The translations under genes and the position numbers were made by a program. The notes under the pieces were generated by a model. It saw only the letters and a program-made list of their open reading frames with translations. It ran no database searches and had not been told where the DNA came from. DNA of 64,000 nucleotides, from contig CM059585.1 in the NCBI GenBank assembly GCA_030407085.1, positions 110,349,501-110,413,500 on the forward strand. The letters run 5' to 3'. This stretch comes from Trichopria drosophilae. Lineage: Eukaryota; Arthropoda; Insecta; Hymenoptera; Diapriidae. Below, piece after piece: positions 20,233 through 32,562 of the stretch (position 1 is its first letter; the number at the start of each line of letters is the position of its first letter).

Positions 20233-20499
20233 TATCTTTACACAACTGTCTTTATATATTTTTGTCTCGGTTCTAACCTACCCGTTCAGCAGCACAGCAG
20301 CCCCGTTCACAAACAACCCAGGATCGAGTTTCATTTCTCGACCGCCCTTTCAGCGTTACGAAATCGGGTAAGTACTTCGATTTTCCGACGCAACACACCA
20401 TTCGAAAGAGCGGAGTTTGAGCAATAAAACACATTTCCGACATTTTTTTCATTACGTTTTAATGCTAAAAAGTACTGTCAAACTTCATGTTGACATATT
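20233..20499. other. No gene recognised; moderately GC-rich flank
   Basis: Less AT-rich than its surroundings up to ~20430 and may belong to the same element as the preceding gene. A GTAAGT word at 20370 resembles a splice donor. Confidence 0.3.
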
Positions 20500-21477
20500 G
20501 AGTCTCTGTAAGCCCCATACAAAAAATGCCCCTTTTTCGTACCTCGAATATTCAAACTTTTTTATGCCAATTGGTTACATATGATTACCCAATAATCCCT
20601 GCAAAATTTCAAAGTGAGCATATGCCCCGGAAAGATGAGGGGTCAAAGTTGACCATGTCCAATAAAAAATGTACATCAATTTCACATTTATACTCGAATA
20701 ATAATATTCAAAAAATCAGACGATATGGTTCTTTACAGATTTTTGGATGCTGATTATGCATCTGAAGACAGATTTTAAAAATTCAAAATGGCGGATCCAA
20801 TATAGCGGACGACTTTTCTGAAAATCCATCCAATTTGCCCAAAAAATGTAGTACGGGGATTTTGGGGTCGCTGATTACGAATCGGATGTTAGTTTTTCAA
20901 AATTCAAAACGGCAGGTCCAATATAGCTGATGACTTTTGAAAAATGTAATGCAATTTGTTTGAAACTCGTCAGCTTAAGGTTTCTGTAGTCGATGAAGTC
21001 GAATCTAACGTTGAATTGATATTGAAAATTGTCAGTATCCGCCATTTTGAATCTGCCATTTTGAATTTTTAAAATCTGACTTCAGATTCGTAATCAGCGA
21101 CCCCAAAACCCCCCGAGAAATAATTTTTAGGTAAGTTAGATCAATTTTCAAAAAAGTCCTCCGCCATTGTGGATCCACCATTTTGAATTTTTAAAATCTG
21201 ACTTCAGATTCGTAATCAGCAGCCAAAAATCTTTAAAGAGCCATATCGTCTGATTTTTTTTTAATATTATTATTCGAATATAAATGTGAAATTGATGTAC
21301 ATTTTTCATTGGACATGGTCAACTTTGACTCCTCATATTTCCGAAACGGGGCATATGCTCACTTTGAAATTTTGCAGGGATTATTGAGTCATCATATGTA
21401 ACCAATTGGCATAAAAAAAGTTTGAATATTCGAGGTACGAAAAAAGGGAATTTTTTGTATGGGGCTAACAGAGGCTC
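20500..21477. mobile_element. Palindromic element with ATGGCGG core
   Basis: The left arm begins AGTCTCTGTAAGCCCCATAC, and its reverse complement ends the element at 21477. Arms are about 350-480 bp with modest divergence. The centre holds two forward and two reverse copies of the CGCTGATTACGAAT/ATGGCGG module (20770-20935 and 21035-21225). It has no transposase. Confidence 0.8.
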
Positions 21478-21689
21478 TTTATTCGCATTCAGTGCTTAAT
21501 GGGTTAAATTGAATAGATACTTATTAATAATTATAGATAATTTGATACTCTGAGTACTTTTCAGACCCTATAAAAGTAGAAAGATTTTTAAATGAAATAT
21601 TTTTAAATCATGTGGATAATTTTACACTGAGTCGAGTAATATGAATATAATTTTGTAAAATTGTAACCATAAGGATGTATTTATCTAAT

Positions 21690-22140
21690 TATTATTCAGA
21701 CCTAAAATGTTATATTGATGAATAAACTGTTGTCGAATGAAAATTTCAAACCTAAAATATTTAGTTGATATTTACATTTTGTCGACAGAAAATTTCACAC
21801 CTGAAATTTTTTTTTATGGATAAATTCTTGTTGAATGAAAGTTTCAAACCTGAAATCTTTAGTCGATAGTCAAATTCTTTTCGATACAAACTTTCAGACC
21901 TGAAAATTTTTGTCGATGGCTAAATTCTTGTCGAATAAAAGTTTCAAACAAAAAATCTGAAGTTGATAGTAAAATTCTTTTCGAATAAAAGTTTCAAACC
22001 TAAAGTCTGTAGTCGATAGTAAAATTCTTTTCGAAAGAAAATGTTAGACCTAAAATCTTATATCGATGGATAAACTCTTATCAAAAGAAAGTTTCAGACC
22101 TAAAATCATATATCGATGAATATACTGAGAGTGATTCATC
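21690..22140 (+). repeat. 50-bp tandem repeat, about nine units
   Basis: Units containing CCTAAAATCT, GTCGATAG and AATTCTTTTCGAA start at about 21702, 21752, 21801, 21850, 21900, 21950, 22000, 22050 and 22100. Divergence between units is visible but the spacing stays 49-50 bp. Confidence 0.85.
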
Positions 22141-23989
22141 AAAAACTGACCAAATATTGATCCAACCGTGTTTTTTCTTTATTTTGAATTTTGGAGGCTT
22201 ATAGAAAACAGTTTTAATTATATATTCTAATATGATTTTTTGAAATATAATTATTATCATTAAAAAAAAAACAGTAAAGTTAAATTTTATACAAAATTGC
22301 AAATAACATAAATATTACATTTTTGATAATTTAGAGAGAGACAGAGGCAATACTTTCGAATATACTTTTATAACGATTAAGAAATAGTATTCAGAAGTAT
22401 TGAAAATTTCAATACATCAAAACAACATAAATGAAATGAAATGGCTGAATTAAAAAGTATCTCACATGTTTCCTTGTGCATCCTTATCCAGAATATGGTA
22501 CTTGTAGCCATTAAATATTCTTCCCGTACTAGAATATTTCATGTATAGTTTTTTTCGGGTTTCGGATTTCTTCTCTTCCATGTTTCGATCCAAACAAAAT
22601 TCACGCGAGGATAAACTTTCTTCTTGTTATAAATTCTGTTGAGCGATCTAACGAAAAATGAGATTACATACGGCGTTGTCTGTGGTGTTTCCCGAGAATT
22701 ACTCTTTCTCAGCATTTCGGAAAAAAGAACGTTTGCGAGAAATATTTAAATTTGAAAAGATTTAAAAAGAAATTATTTAAAAACATATATATAAAAAAAA
22801 GACGTGGACAAAATAATGAACGGTTCGAAATTATTTCAGAATTTGTAATATACAATCTTTTTTTCATATTATCCCCTTAATTCCAAAAAGGACATTTTCC
22901 GGGACATAATTTCAATTCAGGATTACGGATGCGGATCGAAAAGCCGACAAATAAAAATACCGGCAGGTCGAAAAACCGACAGATTAAAATTGTTTATGCT
23001 AGGTACTTTAATTTTCGATTTTTGGACTGGGGGCTTTTCGACCCGCACCCAGGATTTCTTAATAACATCGAATTCGAAAAAATTTAAAAGAACATGTCCT
23101 ATAATTATTTTCAATGTCCGTCTCTTCAATGGCGCGTTCTAAAATTGTCTACAATTTCATTTTATTTATAATTTTATACTAAATAAGTAAAAAATAGATT
23201 TTTTGTGTAATTGTTTTTAATATTCAACTTTTCTCCCGTATATTGATTTGAAAATGACTTAAAATTTATTACAATCGCGGACGAGACAGTTGTACTGAAA
23301 ACTTACGTTGATGGATTTTGAAATTTCATTGTGCAACGCAGATGGCGCCCAATAAGCAAAAAGAAATTTTTAAACATTAAAAAAAAATGCTTCTTGAATG
23401 CTTTTATGAAAAAAAGAGTTCTGAAAGAATTCTTTGTGAATGCTTAAAAATATAACGAATGTCCGCTACAGTTATTAAATTAAGACTTAGATAAGAATTC
23501 TTTTTTAAACAAATCTTTTAAATTTTTTACATTTCAACATTTTTAATATTTAAGATCTTTTTAAAATTGTTTACACTTTCAAACTTACAAAAATTTCAAA
23601 ATATAAGCAGCATTATTCATTATTTAAATTTTCGACATTTCAAATTTTTATGAATCAAAATTGTATTTTTGTACCTATATTTGAACTATAATTGTATCTA
23701 TATTTGAACATTTGAATGCATTTTAGATTACTGGGAACTTACTAATACTTTTATACGCTCTAATCTACGTTTAACACATAAATTTGTTTTAAAAGAATTC
23801 TTATTTATTACTTCTTATATACTGTAAGTATAATTTCATGAGGACATTCGAGAATTCATAAAGTAATCTTTTTCAAAATCTGTGCTTATTGGCCGGCGTA
23901 ATCGGAACATTGGTTGTTAGATAATCACATGAAAAATATAGCATATTTTAATAAGGAAACTGACATAAAAATTTATTATATTTTTGAGA
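22141..23989. other. AT-rich sequence without recognisable features
   Basis: I see no splice-consistent coding, repeat array or RNA gene in this 1.8 kb; open frames are short and of random composition. Confidence 0.4.
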
Positions 23990-24040
23990 TCGCTAATCAC
24001 CAATTTTAAATTAAAAATGGCGGATCCAACATGGCGTACA
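23990..24040 (+). repeat. Solitary ATGGCGG module
   Basis: It reads ATCGCTAATCACCAATTTT, then AAAATGGCGGATCCAACATG, a single decayed unit of the dispersed repeat. Confidence 0.65.
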
Positions 24041-24159
24041 AGTATCTAAATTAGTCCTGGATTGAGATTACATTGTGTGTGGAGACATTACTGAGGTCAT
24101 TCATCAACCCAAATTGAACTGAATAAAATGTCATTTGATTTTTCGACGAAAAAACCTTT

Positions 24160-25620
24160 CTAGCAATTTAACAGGCGCTGGATTATGTCACATTATAAAC
24201 TTTTGATTGATTATAATTTTAATAACTTAGTAAGACGTATATGTGCTCACAATAATAGTGTTAATATGTTTTCAAGACCCGCTAAAGCCTTTCGAGCTGA
24301 AAACTTTCCAACGACAAAAGTTGTAAGATATTTTTTTATTTTTTAAATTTGGGTTATTTTGTAATTTCAATGGCCTTTAGGTACTTGTATTCGATGTAAG
24401 ATCTTGATTTCTTGTAATAGGATATGGAATGATTGACCACAGGGAAGTATTCAGAAAGACCAAAAAATGGCCTTAATGTGTGATTGATGTCTGAATATCA
24501 TTTCTGAAGCTTTTTTTATTCCGAATTATTTTAAATGTTGGTACATTAACATGTAAGTTATGAATTAACATATTCAAATAATTCAGTTACAATACTTTTC
24601 TCCTTCCATGTTGTTGGCAAGAAAACGAAGATTTAAGGATTTCATTTGGGGCCTGAAAGAAATTTTCAACATTTAACAGAGGAATAATTGTCATTATATT
24701 TGTACGTAATTTATTATAAAAAAATTATTTATACTCATCTGACAGGTAAGATGTTAACTTGGTATCATCGATATATACTGATAGTACCAATGAGTAACTG
24801 ACTCTGCTACTCCATTCTACAAAACTAAATAAGAAATTCTTTTTGTATGGAATACATCTTAATTTGTTGGATATAATAGTGTATACATATTTTTTGTTTA
24901 TTACCTTTTTAAAACCATATCGAACAAATTATTCTTTCAAACTAGCATCAATTAGGAAAAGATATGTAACAGCGAACAGAATTTACGAAAAGAATGATAC
25001 GATTATAAATTTTATAGTCTACCTTTAAACTCCAGGGGGAATTTAGATCCAGACAGCAGACTGGAATCACCTGCAAGAACTTAAATTCAATGCCGAATAA
25101 ATTTGAGAAATCCGTAGATATTTTCAAGCTCAAGATATTCCAACGACAAAAGTTGTAAGATATTTTACCAGTCGCTGGCATAATTGAAGTTTGAAATTTT
25201 GGTAACGTTGCCATTTCATTGGCTTTAAGGTATTTGTACTGAGAAAAGGGTTATACGTAGTTATAAGAATAGTGTTAATACATTTCAGTATCAGTTCACC
25301 ATTTCAAGCTACAAATTTTGCAACGAAAAGACTTTTCTAGAATTTTAAGAGACACTGGATTATCTCAGATTAAAAATTTGTGATTAATTACAACTTTAAT
25401 GACTTGTAGGTATTTTTATTGAAAAAAGACGTATATGTGGTCACAATAATAGTGTTTATATGTTTTCAAGACCCGCTAAAGCCTTTTGAGCTGAAAACTT
25501 TTCAACGACAAAAGTTGCATGATATTTTACCAGTCGCTAACGTAATTCAAGTTGGAAATTTTTATTGCGTTGCAATTTCAATGGCTTTCAGGTATTTGCA
25601 TTAAAAATAAGGCTGATACA
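24160..25620 (+). repeat. Degenerate ~250-bp direct repeats, three copies
   Basis: Blocks at about 24160-24400, 25120-25290 and 25330-25620 share CAACGACAAAAGTTG, TTTCAATGGCTTT and, in two copies, TTTTCAAGACCCGCTAAAGC. They are not coding in any consistent frame. Confidence 0.65.
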
Positions 25621-25639
25621 TAGTTAAAATATGTGGTAC

Positions 25640-25765
25640 CATGTCTTTTCAACACACAGCATTACAACAAACGTCGTTTCATCACAACAATTAAACATAC
25701 GACAGTTCAACAAATGACCGTTTCATCACAATTTTTTAAACACAGAGACGTTTCATCACACAATT
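25640..25765 (+). repeat. CGTTTCATCACA short repeats before the decayed MULE
   Basis: CGTTTCATCACA-like words occur three times within ~80 bp, separated by AACAATTAAACATACGAC-like spacers. This could be a subterminal repeat of the MULE copy that follows; no inverted counterpart was found on its right side. Confidence 0.45.
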
Positions 25766-25856
25766 AAATTAAGATTATATTATGTTAATTATTATTATAA
25801 TCATTATTTCTGTTTTTATTATCAATATAAGTATAATTTAAATTCATATATTACGA

Positions 25857-27332
25857 TAAAGGACAAACTAACATTAGATACATTATTTTTTGCAACAGAC
25901 AAAAATCTACAAACTTTAAGTGAATGTGATACATGGTTATGTGATGGCACATTTATATCTGTTCCAACAATTTTTAAACAGCTATATATACTATTCATGG
26001 AATCGCTCATAACAAACCACTACCTTTGATTTATATCCTCGCTCCAAACATCACAGAAAAAATCTACAAAAGTATTCTAAAACAAATCAATAAATGTCTG
26101 TATACAATGAGATACAATTATATCAGATTATGGACATTCTTTTTTGAATGCAGTAATGACAATTTTCCCTAAATCACAAATTCAAGGCTGTTTATTCCAT
26201 TTCGGACAATGTATTTATCGACATATCAAACAATTAGGACTTTCACACCAGTATATACATGATGAAGAATTTAATATACATATACGGATGTTCATTGCCC
26301 TAGCTTTCATGCCAGTTGAACATATAATCGAGTCTTTCGATTTACTGATATCATCAGACTATTTTAAAGAAATAGATGAAAATATGGAGAAATTCTTGAA
26401 ATATTTCACTGATACATGGATTGGGAAGGAAATGCGAAATGGAGTTCGCATGTATCCTGAATTTGCAATAGATTTTTGGAATTACAATAATACTATAACG
26501 AACGACGCACCTCGAACAAACAATGCCGTTGAAGGTACAATAGCTTTATATTTATTTATGTACTGATTTATTAATTATTTTATTTATTTTCTTATATTTT
26601 TTTATTATTAAGTAATACAAATAATGGCAGTCTTAAAATAATACATACTATATTTATAATATAAATAACATTATTTAATTTATATAATATTCAATTTATT
26701 AATTTAAATATTAAATATTTCTTATTATTGAAGGATGGCATCACGCATTTCACTCCAGAATACAATCTGCACATAATAGATTATAGCAACAACGTCTAGT
26801 AACAACATAATACAATTGCAACATGCAATATATCTATAACAGCAAAATACAATAAATTAGGTTTTTATAATATACATTTTTCCTAATAATACAAAATAAA
26901 TCATACACCTGACACACTAGTATACAAACAATTGTACGCGATACTCAAATATAATATAACACCAATGAGAATCTACGAACCATGAAGCATATTGGATTCA
27001 GAAAATTAGCATTAAGGTCTTTTGTAATAAATTTTTATAACCTGTGTAAGAAAAATGTAATTTATCAATAAAACTATTATTTAAAAAAAAAACGCAACTA
27101 TGGGGAAATTCATAAATGCTATAATATAAGAAGCGATCAAGTAATTACAGATACAATTTTGGAGCAACATTGTGCAGGTATCAATATTTCAGAAAATAAA
27201 AAGAAGAAGTACAGAGACTATGTTGCTCGCATAAAAAACATAGTATCTACATTCAATAACAATATTGCTAAATTACATTTTTTGCGAGGAATAGCACACA
27301 ACATCAAGTTGTCATTACATATTTTTTAGATT
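25857..27332 (+). pseudogene. Decayed MULE transposase with intron
   Basis: The frame begins DKLTLDTLFFATDKNLQTLS and continues CDTWLCDGTFISVP (first catalytic Asp in DGTF), then after a frameshift near 25990 PLPLIYILAPNITEK. After a second shift near 26125 come ISDYGHSFLNAVMTIF (second Asp), GCLFHFGQCIYRHIKQLG and APRTNNAVE. A clean intron (26535-26733) joins VEG to WHHAFHSRIQSAHNR. The terminal LRGIAHNI motif lies at 27290-27310. The N-terminal FLYWCH part is not seen. At least two frameshifts make it a pseudogene. It is more complete around the first Asp than the MULE-like gene at 5.7-15.7 kb, and belongs to the same broad superfamily. Confidence 0.78.
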
Positions 27333-28470
27333 TTAAGTGACGCTAGTGTATCTTAAAGTTGAATAGAATTTTGGTTTATTATACTTCACCTGAATGTGTA
27401 ATAAATAAAAACAACTTCTAAACCTGCTGCTCATACACACTTTCCGTAGACCTTTGGCAGCTGACAACTGGGATCGGTTCAGACAGCGATGTTATTTTCC
27501 AGCATCAAACGATGACATTCATCAAATTTTACAGCTTCCAGACAAGCTGCAAAGAAAAGAACCCACCAAGAATCACTTTTCTTTAATTTACGAAAATAGC
27601 CCTAATTTTGATTACATGCAATAATATTGCATCGTTATATAATGAATTGCAGATAAATAATAAATTTCTAAACCTAACCTGACTGTTGAGAATTGCAGCT
27701 GAAAACACCATATATCGTTATCGGGAACGTCATCTTCGTCGTCTTCACACTCCCGTCTCGTCCGGACACAGCATATTCACCTCAGGGCGGCTGTTTACAT
27801 ACTCCACTCCACTCCACCCCTCCATCCTTGCGAGATTGTCACACACGTACACACTCGCGCACCTCAACTGTGTGCTATCCCCTGTGCCCCAACATTTTCG
27901 GAGTTCGGACACACGCATAATTACATTTCACTGTGTGCGAATAGCGTAAAATGAAAAATTATGAATGAACGCCTCGAACCTAGCACCATCTTGCGTTGGA
28001 GGTAACAAATATTTCGAAATTGAATGCTCCATGAACCAAAATGTACTAGAGGGGCTAGCGACTTTCGATTTCGTCCTGGCAGGATTACCCGTTCCCCCGA
28101 TTTCCCTCTTTACCGACTCTCAGAATGTGTTGATAAATATTAGATATATATAAACTTAATTATGATTAATTGTAACAAGCCAGAATATGATCAATGTTGC
28201 TTATTTCTATACACATATTGATTTTCACATGTCATGTAATTGAATATAGAATATATGTAACTTAAATAAATATCGAAAGCGCGCGCTAATTACGCGGGGA
28301 AAACGATCGCCGTCCGGACATTCGGGAGTTAAATTAAATTTCTTGATTTATCTTAAACATCATTTACTTTACTCAATCACCGATCAATAAATATGTAAAC
28401 GCGTTTTATTTATCTTCCCAATCTATAATTTTTATTAAGTCTTGATCATCTTGAGAATTATTTAATTTTT
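27333..28470. other. No gene recognised; GC-richer patch at 27680-27930
   Basis: Open frames in 27686-27950 have the composition of CT-rich leader sequence and no recognisable domain. The remainder is AT-rich. Confidence 0.35.
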
Positions 28471-28473
28471 CAA

Positions 28474-28722
28474 TCGACCAATCGCGACGCTAGTTTTTGC
28501 CGTAAGTAATGTTTCAAATCGACCAATCAAGACTACTGTCACGTGACGCTCGACGAACGAGAACACCGCGTACATGTACCGGATGCCGGAATCCGCGCGC
28601 GAATATGCGAGAACGTTCAAGAACATTCCACGAGGATATAAAAGCAAGGCTGCATGGGGCAGGGAGCCTCTTTCGTCACCAACCGCCCAGAAGACTACAC
28701 GCCCAACATTAATACAATAAAC
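28474..28722 (+). promoter_or_regulatory. Heat-shock-type promoter with TATA box, probably in an LTR
   Basis: From left to right: two CGACCAATC boxes (28475, 28519), a CACGTG E-box (28541), a perfect four-unit heat-shock element (28610-28629, alternating nGAAn/nTTCn: GAACGTTCAAGAACATTC), a TATAAAA box at 28636, and AATAAA at 28717. The short TATA-to-poly(A) distance is typical of an LTR R region. Its boundaries and downstream element were not identified. Confidence 0.6.
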
Positions 28723-29340
28723 CGCCTCCATTACCAGTCAACATCCTGTATTAATTTATTTTACCTTCACCCAATCGACGGTTTCGAATTCGGCAGCGAC
28801 GGCGAGAGTTTGTTGGCGCATACAGCGTTCGTGGTGGGACGAACACCACGAAACAAAGACGGCCATCTTCCAACAGGGCGGCTCGTAACACGTTCTTTCC
28901 AGTGGCGCTCACAACGCCGTACTCTCATGGTCGGTGCACCATTGTTGATACGGAAATGCGGTATCCCTATGAGCGCACGCGCTGCCCTGACTGCATATGC
29001 GCGTCCTTTTTTCCGTGTGGTTCCCCACCACTATCCTCTGTCTTTACCGCTCGCATGCGAGGAACTGGCTCGGACCTCTCACTTCTCAGTTAGGTCACGC
29101 CTCTGGTAGTTCTTCGTCTGCGTACAGCCGGCAGAGACTCGGACGGTCTCTCTTACCCATTTCGATTTCCCCTTCAAAGTCGTTGTTCTCCGTCGCTCTA
29201 GTATGGGGATCTGACTCGGATCCTCTTTATCTCCCCGCTTATAGTCGGCGCACGCAACATATACCAAATAATGACAAAGATACGCGGGTCTCACCCGGCT
29301 ATAAAATAAGAATGTGTTTTGTATGCATTTATTAAATCTC
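28723..29340 (+). other. CpG-rich sequence downstream of the heat-shock-type promoter
   Basis: The base composition differs sharply from the AT-rich flanks. Frames of up to 151 codons occur on the plus strand but overlap each other and show no family motif. A second TATA-like word (CTATAAAATAAG) stands at 29300. It may be leader sequence of the same LTR element. Confidence 0.35.
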
Positions 29341-29568
29341 TTGTGACAAATGTTTGTAGAATTTGTTAACGTAATATAGATATTAAAAAAATACATTGAT
29401 TGTTCTTGCTTCCATATTATTTATTTATTTCTTTAGTTGCATTATATGGAACAAAGACATCTAATTTGCCTTTATACAATATTTAAACATGTAACAACAA
29501 TATAAATGCCACAGAAGAAAAACAAGAAACTTATGGCCGGAAATTGTAGGGGTTACCGTATTTAAAGT

Positions 29569-30087
29569 GAGTCATTCCATGTCAACAATATCAAAGTTGT
29601 GGTTGATGTCACGGAATTCAACGAAAATGAAATATTTAATAGGTATAGGCGTGGAAAATAACGCGATAAAATATTTTTCCAAAATTTTCAAAATGGCGGC
29701 CGTGAGGTCATATTCACTGAATTTCTTTAAATTACGATATCTATTTTTCTAATTATCGCTTTTAAATGGGACTACGTGCATTTTGTTCACAAAAATGCGT
29801 ACTTTTATCTAAAGATAAGACAATTTTTTTCTTTTTTTTCTTTTGATAAAAGTGCTCATTTTTGTGAACAAAATGCACGTAGTCCCATTTAAATGCGATA
29901 ATTAGAAAAATAGATATCGTAATTTAAAGAAATTCAGTGAATATGACCTCACGGCCGCCATTTTGAAAATTTTGGAAAAATATTTTACCACGTTATTTTT
30001 CACGCCTCTATACCTATCAAATATTTCATTTTCGTTGAATTCCGCGACATCGACCACAACTTTGATATTGTTGACATGGAATGACTC
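29569..30087. mobile_element. 519-bp near-perfect palindromic element
   Basis: Arms of ~245 bp (outer end GAGTCATTCCATGTCAACAA) face each other around a short T-rich loop near 29830. Each arm carries a YY1-like AAAATGGCGGCCG. It has no coding content; opposite-strand frames inside it mirror each other. Confidence 0.85.
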
Positions 30088-30372
30088 AAGTACTAATTTG
30101 AACATGACATTAAATTATTATTGTTTTCTTCTCTTTATATGTATTTTATTATACTGTGTTTATTTTTTAAATGACGGATAATTTAAAACATTACATTAAC
30201 GTTTATAACGAAATAAAATAAAGGTATAGACTCTACTTAAGACCGCACAATTATGTGAAGAATTTTCATATTTTACTTTTCGTGGTGTACGCGAATTCAA
30301 TTTAAATGTAAGTGTAAAAGCACATTAAATTATCTTTTTTAATAAATTATGAATTTGCTGGCAATCTCGAAG

Positions 30373-31018
30373 AAAGGACCCCGCACACTTTAGCTTGATT
30401 TGCGGGCCCGGTTAAATTTCCTGAAACTTCGCTAAGTTCTAGTCCAGAATAGCCCGAACAAAAGTTCTATATGGTAAAAGCCCCAAAAATCAATAGTTTT
30501 CGAGATAAAGTACTATACGATATAGTACGGGCGTACGATATAGGCCCCCGGATCCGAGACTTTCGCATTTATTTTTTATATGCAACAACAATATGCATAG
30601 GTTTTTTTGGTCGCTGATTACGAATGTGATAACAGATTTTAAAAATTCAAAATGGCGGATCCAATATGGCGGACGAGTTTTGAAAAATTAAACGAAATTG
30701 CTTGAAACTCATTATTCTGGGGTTTTTGGGGTCCGCCATTTTGAATTTTTAAAATCTGATATCACATTCGTAATCAGCGACCAAAAAAACTTATGAATAT
30801 TGTTGTCGCATATAAAAAATAAATGCGAAAGTCTCGGATCCGGGGGCCTATATCGTACGCCCGGACTATATCGTATAGTACTTTATCTCGAAAACTATTG
30901 ATTTTTGGGGCTTTTACCATATAGAACTTTTGTTCGGCCTGTTCTGGACTACAACTTAGCGAAGTTTCAGGAAATTTAACCGGGCCCGCAAATCAAGCTA
31001 AAGTGTGCGGGGTCCTTT
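30373..31018. mobile_element. 646-bp palindromic element with ATGGCGG core
   Basis: The outer end AAAGGACCCCGCACACTTTA returns inverted at 31018 with arms of ~250 bp and few mismatches. The centre (30603-30790) is an inverted pair of the CGCTGATTACGAAT/ATGGCGG module. Confidence 0.85.
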
Positions 31019-31395
31019 AGAGCTGTACTTTAAAACTCCTTCGTTTTTTTTTATCAGAGATAAAATGTATAACTGTATTGTACTTATGTATATATTTAAA
31101 AATAATAAACTTAATCTTAAGCCAGAGATTTTAAAAGCAGTAAAAAGTAAAAATAATAATGCAATACGTAATATTAACCCTCAGGGTAGGTACAGGGTTA
31201 GCGTAAACCGAGCGAATTTTGGTTTCACTGAAAGCTGTTGGAATTTTGTTTATAATTTTAACTATAATCCAAAAAAAACTTTGAACTATGCTCGATTCAC
31301 CATACATTCGCCTTGGTCGGTCTATCTTCAGCGCCGTCTGGTTTGACGTATGGAACTACGTAAAGGTGATAAATGAAAATATGTGTGTATATATA

Positions 31396-32130
31396 CGGGG
31401 TCATCGAAAAGTATCGGACCCCCCTAATATCTTCAGTTAGAATGCACTTAGAAGAAAATGTCTAATAGCAAAGTTGTATGGTTTCAAGCGGGGAGTAAGA
31501 TGATGACCTTGACTTTGACCTTGACCATGTCCTTCAAGGTCATTTCAAGGTCAATCTTATTTTTTTAAATAGAACCCCTTACATTTTATTGCATATTCTT
31601 ATTGCTTATCTCGAGACCTTTCCAAAACACTATAATAAAATATTTTTTTATTAAGTACTTTTTGAGTTATAAAGGTTTGAAGTATTTCCAAAATGCATTC
31701 TTACTGAAAATATTAGGGGGATCCGATTAATGTATTTTCTTTAAACCAATTAATTGTTCTCTTTATTCCGCGCACAAAAGTATTAAGGTTACGATTACTG
31801 AAAACTAAATAATATTTTACAAGATTTCTACATTTTGTGTCAAAAAATTGTTAACTTCAAACCTTTATAACTCAAAAAGTACTTAATAAAAAAATATTTT
31901 ATTATAGTGTTTTGGAAAGCTCTCGAGATAAGCAATAAGAATATGCAATAAAATGTAAGGGGTTCTATTTAAAAAAATAAGATTGACCTTGAAGGACATG
32001 GTCAAGGTCGAAGTCAAGGTCATCATCTTACTCCCTGCTTGAAACCATACAACTTTGCTATTGGACATTTTCTCCTAAGTGCATTCTAACTGAAGATATT
32101 AGGGGGGTCCGATACTTTTCGATGACCCTG
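31396..32130. mobile_element. Palindromic mariner-like MITE, family A copy 1
   Basis: The ends read GGGTCATCGAAAAGTATCGG inward on both sides and are flanked by TATATA, consistent with TA target duplication. Each arm holds several TCAAGGTCA/TGACCTTGA words (31502-31555 and 31983-32023). It has no coding content. A second copy is at 50422-51154. Confidence 0.85.
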
Positions 32131-32562
32131 TATATACACTTTGTGTATATATATATATAATTGTCAGTTTTAATATTTTTTGTCCCCCATGTTGATTCCG
32201 CTATCTTGAAATGTTTGCACACGAATTTAAATTTAGAGATACAAATACTTCAAAAATAGAGTTGAAAGAAATGTAATGGGTAATTTGGATTTGCGGTAAA
32301 AAATCCAATTAGAATTTTTTTACAAAGATTTACAAAAAGTTAGTGGAAAGTGAATTATTTGAGAAAAATTTCTGATTTCGAATAATTGTTTAATTATATT
32401 AATTTATGTTTTACAGACCTAGAAATATTAAAAAATCCGATATCTACTGTTAAAAAACTAGTTAAAATGGCAAAAACCTGTACGAAAAAAGGTGGGTCGA
32501 TCAAAGACCAATCATGGCACAAAGGTTTAAGTAATAATTCCAATTGAAATACTACATCTTAC

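Noticed and set aside
27686..29335. Overlapping frames of 62-151 codons in CpG/CT-rich sequence
   Set aside because: No domain and no splice-consistent continuation; they overlap each other and look like promoter or LTR leader sequence.
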